A DNA stretch of 64,000 bases from JANXUC01 sp964619065 (GCA_964619065.1 CAZUCC010000007.1:1-64000), one strand, 5' to 3'; positions 44,397 to 53,317 are shown, counted from the first letter of the stretch. Notes: generated from the sequence alone by a model not told the origin. Made by a program: numbers and translations.

Positions 44397-44414
44397 ACCA
44401 CGGAGACACTGAGA
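44397..44414. repeat. Single arm of the ACCACGGAGACAC repeat
   Basis: ACCACGGAGACACTGAGA repeats the outer arm of the nested element at 20307-20577. It starts 11 bases after the M13 gene stop. The gap to 44513 also holds a CGCAG/CTGCG hairpin near 44457-44477. Confidence 0.55.
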
Positions 44415-44512
44415 ACGGCCACGTACTTTGGGGTGTTGATCTGTGCTTTTGGGCGGCGCAGGGCTTCAGCGCTGCGATAAGTGTTGGGAAATGTGGGGTC
44501 TTGCCCCTGAGT

Positions 44513-45010
44513 TCACCGCTGTACTTCTCTCAGGTGGGCGGTACGGACATCGAAGACGAAGCCGCGGATGGTGAGCTCGCTGTGAATCCAGCTATGGGCG
44601 TCGAGCCGGGCGAGCTGTAGGCGTACGTTCTCGTCGGGGTCGCTAAAGGCGTGGAAGCGGACGGGCGAGTTGGGCGGCAGGCCAGCCTGGCGCTCAATGC
44701 GCTCATGCATGGCTTCTTCCGTCTCCTTCATCAACCCGCAGTCGGTGTGGTTGACCACCATCACCTCGTTGGTTCCAAGAAGATAATGCGAAATCAACAA
44801 GGAACGGAGCGCATCATCGGTCACGATGCCTCCAGCATTGCGGATGATGTGTGCATCCTGGGCGCGAAGGCCCAGGGCGCGGAGGGAGAGGCGGGTATCC
44901 ATGCAGGTCAGCACGGCGAGCCCGAGCCGAGGACGTGGAGAAATCTGATCGGGATCATAGTCGAGCGCGAACCGGGCGTTGGCAGCCAGGGCTTTGTCGA
45001 TGGCGGTCAT
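44513..45010 (-). CDS. Beta-class carbonic anhydrase (short form)
   Basis: 165 residues. Zinc ligands Cys36 (CMDTR), His88 and Cys91 (HTDCG) with the Asp38/Arg40 dyad of the beta class. Interconverts carbon dioxide and bicarbonate in the cytoplasm. This short form resembles the mycobacterial Rv1284 type. It follows the M48 gene after 13 bp on the same strand, so may share its transcript. Confidence 0.9.
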   Translation of the reverse strand: MTAIDKALAANARFALDYDPDQISPRPRLGLAVLTCMDTRLSLRALGLRAQDAHIIRNAGGIVTDDALRSLLISHYLLGTNEVMVVNHTDCGLMKETEEAMHERIERQAGLPPNSPVRFHAFSDPDENVRLQLARLDAHSWIHSELTIRGFVFDVRTAHLREVQR

Positions 45011-45023
45011 TGGGCCTCTAATC

Positions 45024-46427
45024 TTACTTTACGCGCGCCGATCGAAGCATCTGGTCGAAGGTCGGGCGAAGTGTGTTGAAGTCCGCATCGGGTGCGATGA
45101 AGACCAAGTAGAGCAAGTTACCTCTACGACCAGGGATTGTGACCAGCCAATCCCGTTCTCGTTGCGAATGACCGTTTCCGTCCTGCACAGGCGAGGTCGC
45201 GATCAAATCCACAGACTTGCCTGCCACGCCTCCAACGCGGATGTTTTCGTCGTTACCGATCTGTTTCATATCCTGGTTGGACTGGCGTAGCGAATTCAGC
45301 AGCTCGTGTGTCGATTGGTCGAGGGTGGCGTTCGGGTCTTCCGGCTGGAAGTCACTGATGAGCACGCCATAGGCGATAGCATTGTCGGAGACTCCGCTGG
45401 GCGGCGCGATATTCACAGTGGAAGTCTTATCGCCAAAAACCTGCCAGTTTTGTGGGTAAGAGATCTGGAACAGCTCGTGGTTGAAGGTTTGCGTCGTGTT
45501 CGAGGGAAACTCGGCTGCGGGCAGGCGGCCCTTCACGCTTTGGCCTTGCTGTTGTTGCGCAGCGATTTCCTGAGCGGTCATGGCCTTGATGCCGGCAACC
45601 CGCTGCTTGATCTGGCGGAACTCGGCACTATCCGCGCGATAGCTCTTGGGAGCCAGAGAACGCACTTCCCTCTCGACGGCTCCGGCGCGGTTGCCCGGAT
45701 TGGGGTGGTCACTGAAGAATTGTGCTCCGCGTGAGCCACCTTCCTTTTCAAGCTTGGTAAAGAAGTCAGCCATGGCATGCGGGTTGTAGCCAGAATCGTA
45801 CATAATGTCGGTGCCGATCAGGTCGGCTTCGGATTCGTTCTGGCGGGAATTCTTCAGGAAGTAGGAACCAGCGCCAAAGGAGATGCCGGCAGCAGCAAGC
45901 TGGCCAACGCTGCTGCGTCCCAGGATCGCGCCCAAAATTTGTAGCGGCATCTGGACCTTCATCTGCTTCGTGGCAGCGCGGGTGGCATGGCGCTGTACCA
46001 CGTGGGAAATCTCATGTGCCATCACACCCGCGAGTTCGGCTTCGTTGTCAGCGGCTTGGATCGTGCCCATGTTGATAAAAATCGGGCCGCCGGGAAGCGC
46101 AAAGGCGTTGATTTCTTTCTGATTCACCACGCGGAAGTGGTAGGGCCATTGTTCACCGGGAGCATGCTGCGTGAGTTGCGCGCCGAGGTGCTGGACGTAT
46201 TGGGTCACCGGGTCGGACTCGGGAAGCACGGGCATCTTTTTGAGAACGTCGGCGGAGGCCTGCTGCCCAGCTTCAAGCTCTTGCTCGCGGGAAAAGGCGT
46301 TGGAGCCGTGCGTCGGCTGGTAGCGTGCGAATACTTCAACAGGCATCGCCAGGCAGACAATAAGAAATATCGCGAGAGCTCGTGGCGCGCGGCGTGCAAC
46401 CGTTCCGTTCGAATATAGAGCACTCAT
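45024..46427 (-). CDS. M48-family metalloprotease, secreted or periplasmic
   Basis: 467 residues. Signal peptide (about 17-33), then the M48 catalytic domain: HEISH at 138-142, third zinc ligand in NESEADLIGTDI near 212. The C-terminal 180 residues are a separate domain of unknown role (VAGKSVDLIATSP, LLYLVFIAPDADF), common in acidobacterial BepA-like proteins. BepA-type proteases handle outer-membrane protein quality control. ATG at 46427. Confidence 0.9.
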   Translation of the reverse strand: MSALYSNGTVARRAPRALAIFLIVCLAMPVEVFARYQPTHGSNAFSREQELEAGQQASADVLKKMPVLPESDPVTQYVQHLGAQLTQHAPGEQWPYHFRVVNQKEINAFALPGGPIFINMGTIQAADNEAELAGVMAHEISHVVQRHATRAATKQMKVQMPLQILGAILGRSSVGQLAAAGISFGAGSYFLKNSRQNESEADLIGTDIMYDSGYNPHAMADFFTKLEKEGGSRGAQFFSDHPNPGNRAGAVEREVRSLAPKSYRADSAEFRQIKQRVAGIKAMTAQEIAAQQQQGQSVKGRLPAAEFPSNTTQTFNHELFQISYPQNWQVFGDKTSTVNIAPPSGVSDNAIAYGVLISDFQPEDPNATLDQSTHELLNSLRQSNQDMKQIGNDENIRVGGVAGKSVDLIATSPVQDGNGHSQRERDWLVTIPGRRGNLLYLVFIAPDADFNTLRPTFDQMLRSARVK

Positions 46428-46554
46428 GCTTCGCCTCCCTGCCTCAAGAACCTATCAGAACACTGCATTTCGTTCCAACCTGCCCTGAGTATTCGATGCC
46501 ATTGGGGAGGAAATGGCTTGTGTCACCGCTTAAAGGCGGTCACTTAGCTCTTGT

Positions 46555-46575
46555 GGCACGTCTGAAAGACGTGCC
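46555..46575. repeat. Dispersed hairpin GGCACGTC-TGAAA-GACGTGCC
   Basis: Perfect 8-bp stem with a 5-base loop, preceded at 46524-46539 by a smaller ACCGC/GCGGT hairpin. Same form as 31353-31372. Both lie in the 269-bp gap between the M48 and AAA+ genes. Confidence 0.5.
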
Positions 46576-46643
46576 CTGATACGAATCTTCCCGGCAAGTG
46601 GTCCTGAGCGAAATGGGAGTATGCCATCTCGTAACCTCTAGAC

Positions 46644-46672
46644 AAAAAAGGGGCGCCGGGGTTACCGGCGCC
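46644..46672 (-). terminator. Rho-independent terminator of the Clp-like gene
   Basis: GGCGCCGG (46652-46659) and CCGGCGCC (46665-46672). Read on the minus strand the stem is followed by CCTTTTTT. It is 24 bp beyond the stop of the AAA+ gene. Confidence 0.85.
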
Positions 46673-46695
46673 GCGAGGAAGAGAGAGGAAGAGAG

Positions 46696-47862
46696 CTATT
46701 TGGTTTCGAGCAAGGGTCCGCCCGCCCCGAATTCGCGGCGAGTGACGACGGGCCGACCGGCACGCGCCGCTTGGGCGGTTGCGCTGGCGGCAGTTCCGTA
46801 GCGGTCAGTGAACCCGGGTAAAGCAGCGCCTTCGGCTTCCTTGGTGAAGGTCATTGCACCCTCAGGGTTGGCATCGATGCGGACGAAATCTCCGAGCCGC
46901 ACTTGTCCTGTGGCAACCAGGTTCGCGAGCGGAAACACGAGGTGCCGTTCAATCGCGCGCTTGAGGTGGCGCGCGCCGTACTTGGCATCTGTGCCCTCTC
47001 GCAACAGGAATTCTTTCACTTCCTGGGTGCAAGTAAAGACGAACTGGTTGGCGCCCGCAGCCATCAGCACACGCTGCTGGACCATGCCAAGTTCTATATC
47101 CAGAATCGACCGCATATCTTCGGGGCGCAGCATCTTGAAGACGACGACCTTGTCGATGCGGTTCATGAATTCGGGCGAGAACTTGCGGCGCGCGGCTTCC
47201 ACCGCGGTGCGGTCGACCTTTTCGTCGAAGCGGTCATCGAGAGCGGTCACAGTCCGTGAGAAACCGAAACCTCCCGTGATGAGCTCATTCATTTCGCCAG
47301 CGCCGAGGTTCGAGGTCATGACGATGATGCACTGAGTCATGTCCACGCGGCGGTTGTCGCCGAGTGTGAGCGTGCCCTTGTCGAGAATGCCGAGCAGCAA
47401 CTGCCACAGAGCGTCGGACGCCTTCTCGATTTCGTCAAAGAGGAGGATCGAGAGCTTGAGCTTATCCGTGTGCCACTGGTTCAGGGCTTCCTGGGTGAGC
47501 AAAGGATGCGTTTCTCGGTGGCCCAGGTATCCGGGAGGCGAGCCGATGAGCTTGGCGATTTCGTGAGAGTGCTGGAACTCAGCGCAGTCGATCTTGATGC
47601 AGGCGCGGGCATCCCCGAAAAGGGTCTCGGCCATGGATTCGACGACGCGAGTCTTGCCGGAGCCGGTCGGTCCAAGGAAAAGCAGATTGCCGACGGGGCG
47701 TCCCGGGGCATTCAGGCCGGCGAGAAACATTTGATAGATCTCGACCACCTTTTCGATGGCTTGGTCCTGGCCAACGATCTTACGGCGGAGGGTAGCATCA
47801 AATTCACGGGCTTCGGTGCTACGGCGGTTGGGATCGAGAGCGAGGCTTAAACCGGTCTTCAT
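46696..47862 (-). CDS. Single-ring Clp/HSP100-like AAA+ ATPase
   Basis: 388 residues: one AAA+ module plus the ClpB D2-small C-terminal domain. Walker A GPTGSGKT at about 69-76, Walker B LLFDEIE near 146, sensor 1 in IVMTSNLGA, and ARHLKRAIERHLVFPLANL as sensor 2. It lacks the N domain, the D1 ring and the middle coiled coil of ClpB, and the zinc finger of ClpX, so it is a stand-alone unfoldase of the kind often found in acidobacteria; partner unknown. No ClpP-binding IGF loop was seen. A long structured leader precedes it. Confidence 0.87.
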   Translation of the reverse strand: MKTGLSLALDPNRRSTEAREFDATLRRKIVGQDQAIEKVVEIYQMFLAGLNAPGRPVGNLLFLGPTGSGKTRVVESMAETLFGDARACIKIDCAEFQHSHEIAKLIGSPPGYLGHRETHPLLTQEALNQWHTDKLKLSILLFDEIEKASDALWQLLLGILDKGTLTLGDNRRVDMTQCIIVMTSNLGAGEMNELITGGFGFSRTVTALDDRFDEKVDRTAVEAARRKFSPEFMNRIDKVVVFKMLRPEDMRSILDIELGMVQQRVLMAAGANQFVFTCTQEVKEFLLREGTDAKYGARHLKRAIERHLVFPLANLVATGQVRLGDFVRIDANPEGAMTFTKEAEGAALPGFTDRYGTAASATAQAARAGRPVVTRREFGAGGPLLETK

Positions 47863-47887
47863 AAGCTTCTTACGGCCACCGGAATCT

Positions 47888-47960
47888 GGCGGCCTTGCCT
47901 GCCTTTCCTGAGAGGGATTGGGTAACCTTCGAACATCCGGACTGCCAATCCCTAGCCGCC
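47888..47960. ncRNA. Nested-stem structured region in the leader of the AAA+ gene
   Basis: Two nested perfect stems: outer GGCGGC (47888-47893) with GCCGCC (47955-47960), inner GGGATTGG (47914-47921) with CCAATCCC (47945-47952). It lies 26 bp upstream of the AAA+ gene start (minus strand) and 290 bp before the LysM gene on the plus strand. I match it to no known riboswitch. A cis-regulatory RNA is inferred. Confidence 0.35.
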
Positions 47961-48245
47961 CGGTGACGCACTAGCTAAAAGCAAACCTTTGGCCATCCCG
48001 CAAGTCGTTGTATTGCCGCAGTTTCTATAGGTTTACACGCCGATTGGGCGGTATTGACCCCGAATTCCACGGCCTTCCACAAAGGCGAAAGCGAAACATT
48101 TTGCGCTATCCGGGAAACTTCTGGGCATATCTCTCCCAGGGCACAGCAAAGGACCCGAACGGACTCCGACTGAGGTAACTAGCCGAGTAATACAGCCAAG
48201 GTTACGCTCGGCGCAGGTCTCGAATTTTGCTGAAAGGCTCAACCT

Positions 48246-49667
48246 GTGCGCTTCCATCGCCGTCTGGCCCGTTCGATTTCCGCCCTTCTTTTGGGCACAA
48301 CGCTCTCCGTGACACAACCTGCGCTGGCTGCTGCCACCGCAGCGGAGCCAACCCAGCTCACCTATACCGCCAAGCGCGGGGACAGCCTCCCGTTGCTAGC
48401 CCGCCATTATCTCTCAAAAACGTCGTATCTGACATCCGCGGAATTGACGGAGGCAATCCGGCACGCCAATGGCGACCGCAAGGGCAATTTTCTGAAGGCA
48501 GGCGAGACCGTGGTGATTCCGGGGGCCATCTCCGAGCCCATCGTCGAGAAGTCGATTCCCGTGGCTCGGGATTTTGAGGTTCGCGCCATCTACCTGACAG
48601 GGCTGATGGCGGGCAGCGACCATGGACGCAAGATTATGCGCCACTGGCGCGACGTAGGCGGCAACGCTGTAGTCTTCGATATCAAAGACAGCGACGGCCT
48701 CATCAGCATTCCGTTCCATCATGAGCTGGCGGGGGAGCAGAAGTCCCATCCCATCCCAGAGCTACCCAAGTTCACGCGCTTTGTGCATTCGCTGGGCATG
48801 CATGCCATCGCACGGGTGGCGATTTTCCGCGACGAACACTTGGTGAAGACGCATCCTGAACTCGCCGTGCATTCGCGTGCCACGGGTCAAGCCTGGCGCG
48901 AGAACGGTAAGCTGGTTTGGACTGACTCTTCGCAGCCGAAGGTGCAGGAATACGACATTGCTCTCGCCAAAAAGGCCGCCGAAAGTGGCGCGGATGAAAT
49001 CCAGTTTGATTATGTGCGCTTCCCGGCGGAAGGGAACCAGAAAGACGCGGTCTTCTATTTCCAGAAGGAACATCCGACATGGCAGCGCTCGGACGTGATC
49101 GCCGATTTCCTGAAGAGAGCCTATGCCGAACTGCACCCTACGGGTGTTCTGCTTTCGCTCGACGTTTTTGGCGTGATGGCCTGGCAGCGAAATGTGGACT
49201 TGGCCCACACCGGGCAGGACATCGTAAAGATGGCGAAACATTGTGACGTGCTTTCGCCCATGATCTATCCCTCGCACTTTTTCGGTATGGACGGTATTGC
49301 GCGCCCGGGCGACGCGCCAGAGCACTTCATTGGCGAATCCATGCAGCGTTTCGAGCTGATCACCAAGGATAGCGGTGTGGTGCTGCGGCCATGGTTGCAG
49401 GCCTTTGGCTGGCGCACCCATACCTACTCACCGCAATACATCCTGACCCAAGTGAAGGTCGCTCGCGAGAAGGGCGGCGTCGGCTTCTTGCTATGGAATG
49501 CCAACAATGATTATGGCAAGCCCTATGCTGCCATGACCCAGGTGGCGGCCAACCACAAGGCCTACTTCCGGGGAGACGACATGGCTAGCGGGGTGAAAGC
49601 TACGGTCAGCGTCCCGCCAGTGGAGCCGGGATTCCAGACGGTGTCGGCTCCGAATCGCAGGTTTTAG
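48246..49667 (+). CDS. Secreted LysM plus putative glycoside-hydrolase-like (DUF4015) protein
   Basis: 473 residues. Signal peptide (about 9-28, ALA-A), a LysM-like domain at about 38-92 (YTAKRGDSLPLLARHYLS, LKAGETVVIPG), then a TIM-barrel-like domain matching the GHL13/DUF4015 type: VRAIYLTGLMAG, GGNAVVFDIKDSDG, DEIQFDYVRFPAEGN, LSLDVFGVMAWQ and GVGFLLWNANNDY. Acidic residues in the DYVRFP strand are candidates for catalysis. Probably acts on a cell-wall or surface polysaccharide. GTG start; GAAAGG is the likely ribosome-binding site. Confidence 0.83.
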   Translation: MRFHRRLARSISALLLGTTLSVTQPALAAATAAEPTQLTYTAKRGDSLPLLARHYLSKTSYLTSAELTEAIRHANGDRKGNFLKAGETVVIPGAISEPIVEKSIPVARDFEVRAIYLTGLMAGSDHGRKIMRHWRDVGGNAVVFDIKDSDGLISIPFHHELAGEQKSHPIPELPKFTRFVHSLGMHAIARVAIFRDEHLVKTHPELAVHSRATGQAWRENGKLVWTDSSQPKVQEYDIALAKKAAESGADEIQFDYVRFPAEGNQKDAVFYFQKEHPTWQRSDVIADFLKRAYAELHPTGVLLSLDVFGVMAWQRNVDLAHTGQDIVKMAKHCDVLSPMIYPSHFFGMDGIARPGDAPEHFIGESMQRFELITKDSGVVLRPWLQAFGWRTHTYSPQYILTQVKVAREKGGVGFLLWNANNDYGKPYAAMTQVAANHKAYFRGDDMASGVKATVSVPPVEPGFQTVSAPNRRF

Positions 49668-49689
49668 GGAGCGGACTTACGCCGGTGCT

Positions 49690-49725
49690 CCCAGGTTCGC
49701 GCCCGCTTTTGGACGCCAACCTGGG
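49690..49725 (+). terminator. Hairpin after the LysM gene
   Basis: CCCAGGTT (49690-49697) and AACCTGGG (49718-49725) form an 8-bp stem, with GCG/CGC pairs inside. No T tract follows, so terminator function is uncertain. Confidence 0.45.
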
Positions 49726-49845
49726 CGAAGGAACACTCACGAGGGTTATCTGGCAACCGACTCGTTTCCAAGCGCGCGAGGATGCGCGTGCCTCCATCTT
49801 TAACTTCCTCAGTTATAATTTTAGAGTCCGTAGTGGAGGATTATC

Positions 49846-50730
49846 GTGGCAATTCAAAAGACCGAGCACATATGGCATAACGGCAAACTGATTAGCTGGG
49901 ACAGCGCGACTTTGCACGTGATGTCGCACGTGGTGAACTACGGCTCCTGTGTGTTCGAGGGTGTCCGCTGCTACGCACCGCCCAGTGGTCCTGCGATCTT
50001 CCGCGCTAAGGAACACATGCAGCGGTTGCTCGACTCCGCCCGGATTTACCGCATTGACGTCGATTTTTCGCGGGACCAGCTGATCGAGGCAATGTCCGTC
50101 CTGGTGGCGGCGAATAAGGCTTGGCCTTGCTATATCCGTCCAATCATCCTCCGCGGCTACGGCGAGGTGGGCGTGAATCCGCTGGGTTCGCCGACCGAGG
50201 TCTATATGGCCAACTATCCATGGGGTAAGTANNNNNNNNNNATGCCAAAGGGGGGCGGAAACAAATAAAACTAACTGTTATTTAAGGTGGAACCCGGGGT
50301 CAATGGATACGCGGAAGGTTTTGCGCTCGACTCCAATGGCTATGTGAGCGAGGCTTCCGGCGCGAATCTATTTGTGATCCGCAACGGGCAACTGTTAACC
50401 GCGCCTCTGGGAAATTCGGTTCTGCCGGGCATTACGCGCGACTCCGTGTTGACGCTGGCGCGCGAGGCTGGGATTCCGTTGACCGAGCAACCTATCCCAC
50501 GTGAATTGCTCTACATTGCGGATGAAGTTTTCTTCACTGGGACGGCGGCGGAAATTACCCCAATTCTCTCGGTCGACAGGATTAATGTTGGCAATGGAAG
50601 AATGGGTCCCGTCACCAAAGCATTGCAGAAGGCGTTTCTGGGGATCGTGCATGGTGAAGTGAAGGACCGCTTCGGCTGGCTGACTCCTGTGCCGGTTCCC
50701 GTAGATGCCAAGCAGCCTGTGGGTGTCTAG
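49846..50730 (+). CDS. ilvE: Branched-chain amino acid aminotransferase, interrupted by an assembly gap
   Basis: Fold IV PLP aminotransferase that makes Val, Leu and Ile from their keto acids. N-terminal part: YGSCVFEGVRCY, RLLDSARIYRID, IRPIILRGYGE; C-terminal part: VNGYAEGFALDSNGYVSEASGANLF and LPGITRDSVL. At 50222-50290 ten Ns stand in for missing sequence of about 30 codons. The bases right of the Ns read codon by codon like the expected M-A-K-A-A-A-N-Y segment (with the PLP Lys) but with many wrong bases and two false TAA stops. GTG start with GGAGGA upstream. Functional gene is likely. Confidence 0.9.
50232..50241. other. Assembly gap (10 N)
   Basis: Ten unknown bases inside ilvE. The true length is not ten: about 90 bases are needed to restore the conserved core between YPWGKY and the catalytic Lys segment. 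Confidence 0.95.
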
Positions 50731-50754
50731 ATTCAGGAAAGCTGGTAAGATGCC

Positions 50755-50774
50755 GGGGCGCAGAAATGCGCCCC
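50755..50774 (+). terminator. ilvE terminator hairpin
   Basis: GGGGCGCA (50755-50762) and TGCGCCCC (50767-50774) with a GAAA loop, then AATTTC. It lies 24 bp after the ilvE stop and 25 bp before the next gene. Confidence 0.65.
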
Positions 50775-50799
50775 AATTTCTTTGCGAAGGAGTTCCCTC

Positions 50800-51318
50800 A
50801 TGGCAGACCAGCCCAATCTCAGCCCGGATTTTATCGCCACATTCCGCAGCCTTATGCTGGACGGATTACTCAATGAGGTCCCCAAGACCAAACGCGTCAT
50901 TGAGTTGGTTCCGGATGACTGCAGCGACTATCGCCCCGATCCGAAATCACGTACGGCCAGAGAACTTGCGTGGCACCTGGCATCCACCGATGTGCTGTTC
51001 CTCGACGGAATTGCGAACTTGAGCTTCGAGACGGAATGGAACACCGAAGCTCCCAAAACGACGGGAGAGATGGCGGCGTGGTATGAAAGCAACTTTCTGC
51101 GCGCAGCGGAGCGTGTTCGCGCTATGACTCCAGAGCAATTGCTGACAGCGGTAAACTTTTTCGGCGCGTTCAATTTGCCTGCAGGGCTCTATCTGAACTT
51201 TCTCAATAACCACAGCATCCATCACCGTGGTCAACTGGCAACGTACCTGCGGCCCATGGGGTCGAAAGTGCCCGATATCTATGGAGGCAGCGCGGACGAG
51301 GAGTGGAAGGCCGCTTAA
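50800..51318 (+). CDS. DinB-family protein
   Basis: 172 residues from the ATG at 50800, with AAGGAG eight bases upstream. DinB four-helix bundle with a metal site: ELAWHLAST (His about 50) and NNHSIHHRGQL (two His about 138-142). DinB-like proteins bind divalent metals and include thiol-dependent transferases; the function of this one is unknown. Single gene, ended by the terminator at 51341. Confidence 0.85.
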   Translation: MADQPNLSPDFIATFRSLMLDGLLNEVPKTKRVIELVPDDCSDYRPDPKSRTARELAWHLASTDVLFLDGIANLSFETEWNTEAPKTTGEMAAWYESNFLRAAERVRAMTPEQLLTAVNFFGAFNLPAGLYLNFLNNHSIHHRGQLATYLRPMGSKVPDIYGGSADEEWKAA

Positions 51319-51340
51319 GCGAGCGTTAGAGGATGACCGA

Positions 51341-51360
51341 AGCCGCCCGCCAGGGCGGCT
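51341..51360 (+). terminator. Terminator of the DinB-family gene
   Basis: AGCCGCCC (51341-51348) and GGGCGGCT (51353-51360), 4-base loop, followed by TTTGCTTGCT. Confidence 0.75.
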
Positions 51361-51496
51361 TTTGCTTGCTCCTGCAACACGACAGCCACAGCAAACTGCT
51401 CCAAAGGTCCATTACCTCAGTCATCTTACGCAGAGTGCCCACTAGCGCCATGATACTTAGAGCCGCTTAGGCAGCAATTGGGGGCACAACCACGCA

Positions 51497-52618
51497 ATGA
51501 ATATTGATGATCTCCTACGTATCGCGACGGAACGCAAGGCCTCCGATTTGCACCTGAAGGTCGGAAACTATCCGCATTTGCGGATTGACGGTGAGCTGTT
51601 TCCGCTGACCGACCAGCCGCGCATTGCCGCGGAAGACATGTTGAACATGGCTTTCAGCATGATGTCCGCCCGCCAGAAAGCGAAATTCAAAGAAGTGGCG
51701 GAGATTGACATGGCCTATGGGGTAGCCGGGCTGGGACGCTTCCGTGTGAACGTATTCCAGCAACGCGGCAACGTGGGCTTGGTCCTCCGCGTCATTCCCA
51801 CCAAGATTCGCGCTCTCGACGAGCTCTATCTGCCCAAGATTGTGGAACAGATTTGCGAAATGCCACGCGGTATTGTGCTGGTGACCGGCGTTACGGGTTC
51901 CGGTAAATCCACCACGCTGGCGGCCATGCTGGACCGCGTGAATTCCACCCGCGCTGAGCACATCATTACGATTGAGGACCCCATCGAATTCCTGCACCGC
52001 GACAAGAAAGGTTACGTAAACCAACGTGAGATTGGCGTGGATACGCCGTCGTTTGGCGCGGCGCTGCGCGCTTCTTTACGTCAAGATCCGGACGTGATTC
52101 TGGTCGGCGAAATGCGCGACCTGGAAACGATTGGCACTGCGCTGCACGCCGCAGAGACCGGCCACATGGTGTTCTCGACGTTGCACACGCTGGATTGTAT
52201 CGAAACTATTAACCGCATTATCGCTGTGTTTCCCCCGCCGGAGCAGAAGCAAGTCCGGCTGCAGTTGGCCGCGACGCTGCGGGCGGTGGTCAGCCAGCGC
52301 CTCGTTCGGCGCTGCGACGCCGAGGGGCGGGTGCCTGCGGTCGAAGTGATGATCAACACGGCCTACATTCGTGAGTGTATTTTGGTGCCGGAAAAAACGC
52401 GCTCCATTCGCGACGCCATCTCCGCCGGAACTTCGCAATACGGCATGCAGACGTTTGACCAGTCGCTTTGGGACTTGTTCCAAGCCGGACTGATCGCCTA
52501 CGAAGTTGCTCTGGAGAACGCTTCCAACGCCGACGACTTCAAGCTGCGTGCGCAAGGTATCGCTTCCACCAGCGAAATTTCACGCCAGTCTATGCAGACG
52601 GCGGGTTTCGGGCGGTAG
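51497..52618 (+). CDS. pilT: Type IV pilus retraction ATPase
   Basis: 373 residues. N-terminal PAS-like domain (KASDLHLKVGNYPHLRIDGEL), then the secretion ATPase core: Walker A GVTGSGKST near 133, Asp box EDPIEFLH, Walker B-like RQDPDVILVGEMRD, His box TGHMVFSTLHT, and the PilT C-terminal ALENASNADDFKLR. Drives pilus retraction in twitching motility at the inner-membrane base. No other pil genes adjoin it, as is common for pilT. Confidence 0.96.
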   Translation: MNIDDLLRIATERKASDLHLKVGNYPHLRIDGELFPLTDQPRIAAEDMLNMAFSMMSARQKAKFKEVAEIDMAYGVAGLGRFRVNVFQQRGNVGLVLRVIPTKIRALDELYLPKIVEQICEMPRGIVLVTGVTGSGKSTTLAAMLDRVNSTRAEHIITIEDPIEFLHRDKKGYVNQREIGVDTPSFGAALRASLRQDPDVILVGEMRDLETIGTALHAAETGHMVFSTLHTLDCIETINRIIAVFPPPEQKQVRLQLAATLRAVVSQRLVRRCDAEGRVPAVEVMINTAYIRECILVPEKTRSIRDAISAGTSQYGMQTFDQSLWDLFQAGLIAYEVALENASNADDFKLRAQGIASTSEISRQSMQTAGFGR

Positions 52619-52648
52619 CGCAATATCCAGGTTGTTCCTCCTAAGCAT

Positions 52649-52681
52649 GGGGTGCGTTTTGCGACGCACCCCGATTTTTTT
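52649..52681 (+). terminator. pilT terminator
   Basis: GGGGTGCG (52649-52656) and CGCACCCC (52665-52672), then GATTTTTTT. 30 bp after the pilT stop. Confidence 0.92.
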
Positions 52682-52771
52682 GTGCGCAATGGGTGCCCGT
52701 CCTTGTTCGCGTTCTTTGCGCACAGGGCAGGGATTTAAACGCGGGAACCGCCCAAGTGCGACAATAACCTC

Positions 52772-53317
52772 GTGGCCTTTGCCCGCGCCAAAACGAAGCT
52801 GATCGACGAAGCGTCCCTCTATGACTACGCAATAGGCGCGCTGGGACGCCGTATGCGGTCCGTAGCCGAGATGCGGCGTCTGCTGCGGAACCGTGTGGAG
52901 ATCGACACGGAGTTGGGGAAAGCTCTCGTGGATTTAGTGGTGGTGCGCCTGAAAGACGCGGGCTATTTGAACGACACCAAGTATGCAACCGCGTTTTCGT
53001 CCTACCGGCGGGATAACGAGAAGTTTGGACGCCGACGTGTAGAAACGGATTTGAAGGTCCGCGGCGTGCATGGGGATGTGATCGACAAAGCGGTCGGCGA
53101 AGTGTTTGACGAAGTCAACGAAGAAAAGCAGGCCCGGGAGTATTTGCGGCGGAAGCGGTTAAAAAAGCCGGAGGATCAGAAACAGGCAGCGCGGATTTTT
53201 CGAGCGCTGATGCGGGCGGGCTTCGGGCCAAAAACGATCTTTGGGATTCTGAAGAAGTGGGACGTCGACGAAGAAGTCCTAACGGCGCTGGAATCCGAGG
53301 AACCGCTGGAAGCATGA
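52772..53317 (+). CDS. recX: Regulatory protein RecX
   Basis: 181 residues. Three-helix repeats of the RecX family: ASLYDYAIGALGRRMRSVAEMRRLL, VVRLKDAGYLNDTKYATAFSSYRRDNEKFGRRRVETDLKVRGV, and the third repeat with RIFRALMRAGFGPKTIFGILK. RecX modulates RecA filaments. GTG start. recA is not adjacent; alaS follows after 79 bp on the same strand, the recX-alaS order being common in bacteria. Basic and hydrophilic, as expected. Confidence 0.9.
   Translation: MAFARAKTKLIDEASLYDYAIGALGRRMRSVAEMRRLLRNRVEIDTELGKALVDLVVVRLKDAGYLNDTKYATAFSSYRRDNEKFGRRRVETDLKVRGVHGDVIDKAVGEVFDEVNEEKQAREYLRRKRLKKPEDQKQAARIFRALMRAGFGPKTIFGILKKWDVDEEVLTALESEEPLEA

Noticed and set aside
46690..47862. Clp ATPase as part of a toxin or phage-defence pair
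   Set aside because: The neighbours are unrelated metabolic and envelope genes and a terminator isolates the gene.
47900..47960. TPP-riboswitch-like letters (CTGAGA, then ACCTTCGAAC) on the plus strand
   Set aside because: The core CUGAUC and the following CCnGCGnAGGGA are absent and the downstream gene is not thiamine-related.
47960..48010. GCAAACC near a possible c-di-GMP-I riboswitch
   Set aside because: The GGGACGCAAAG and GAAA-type loop elements are missing.
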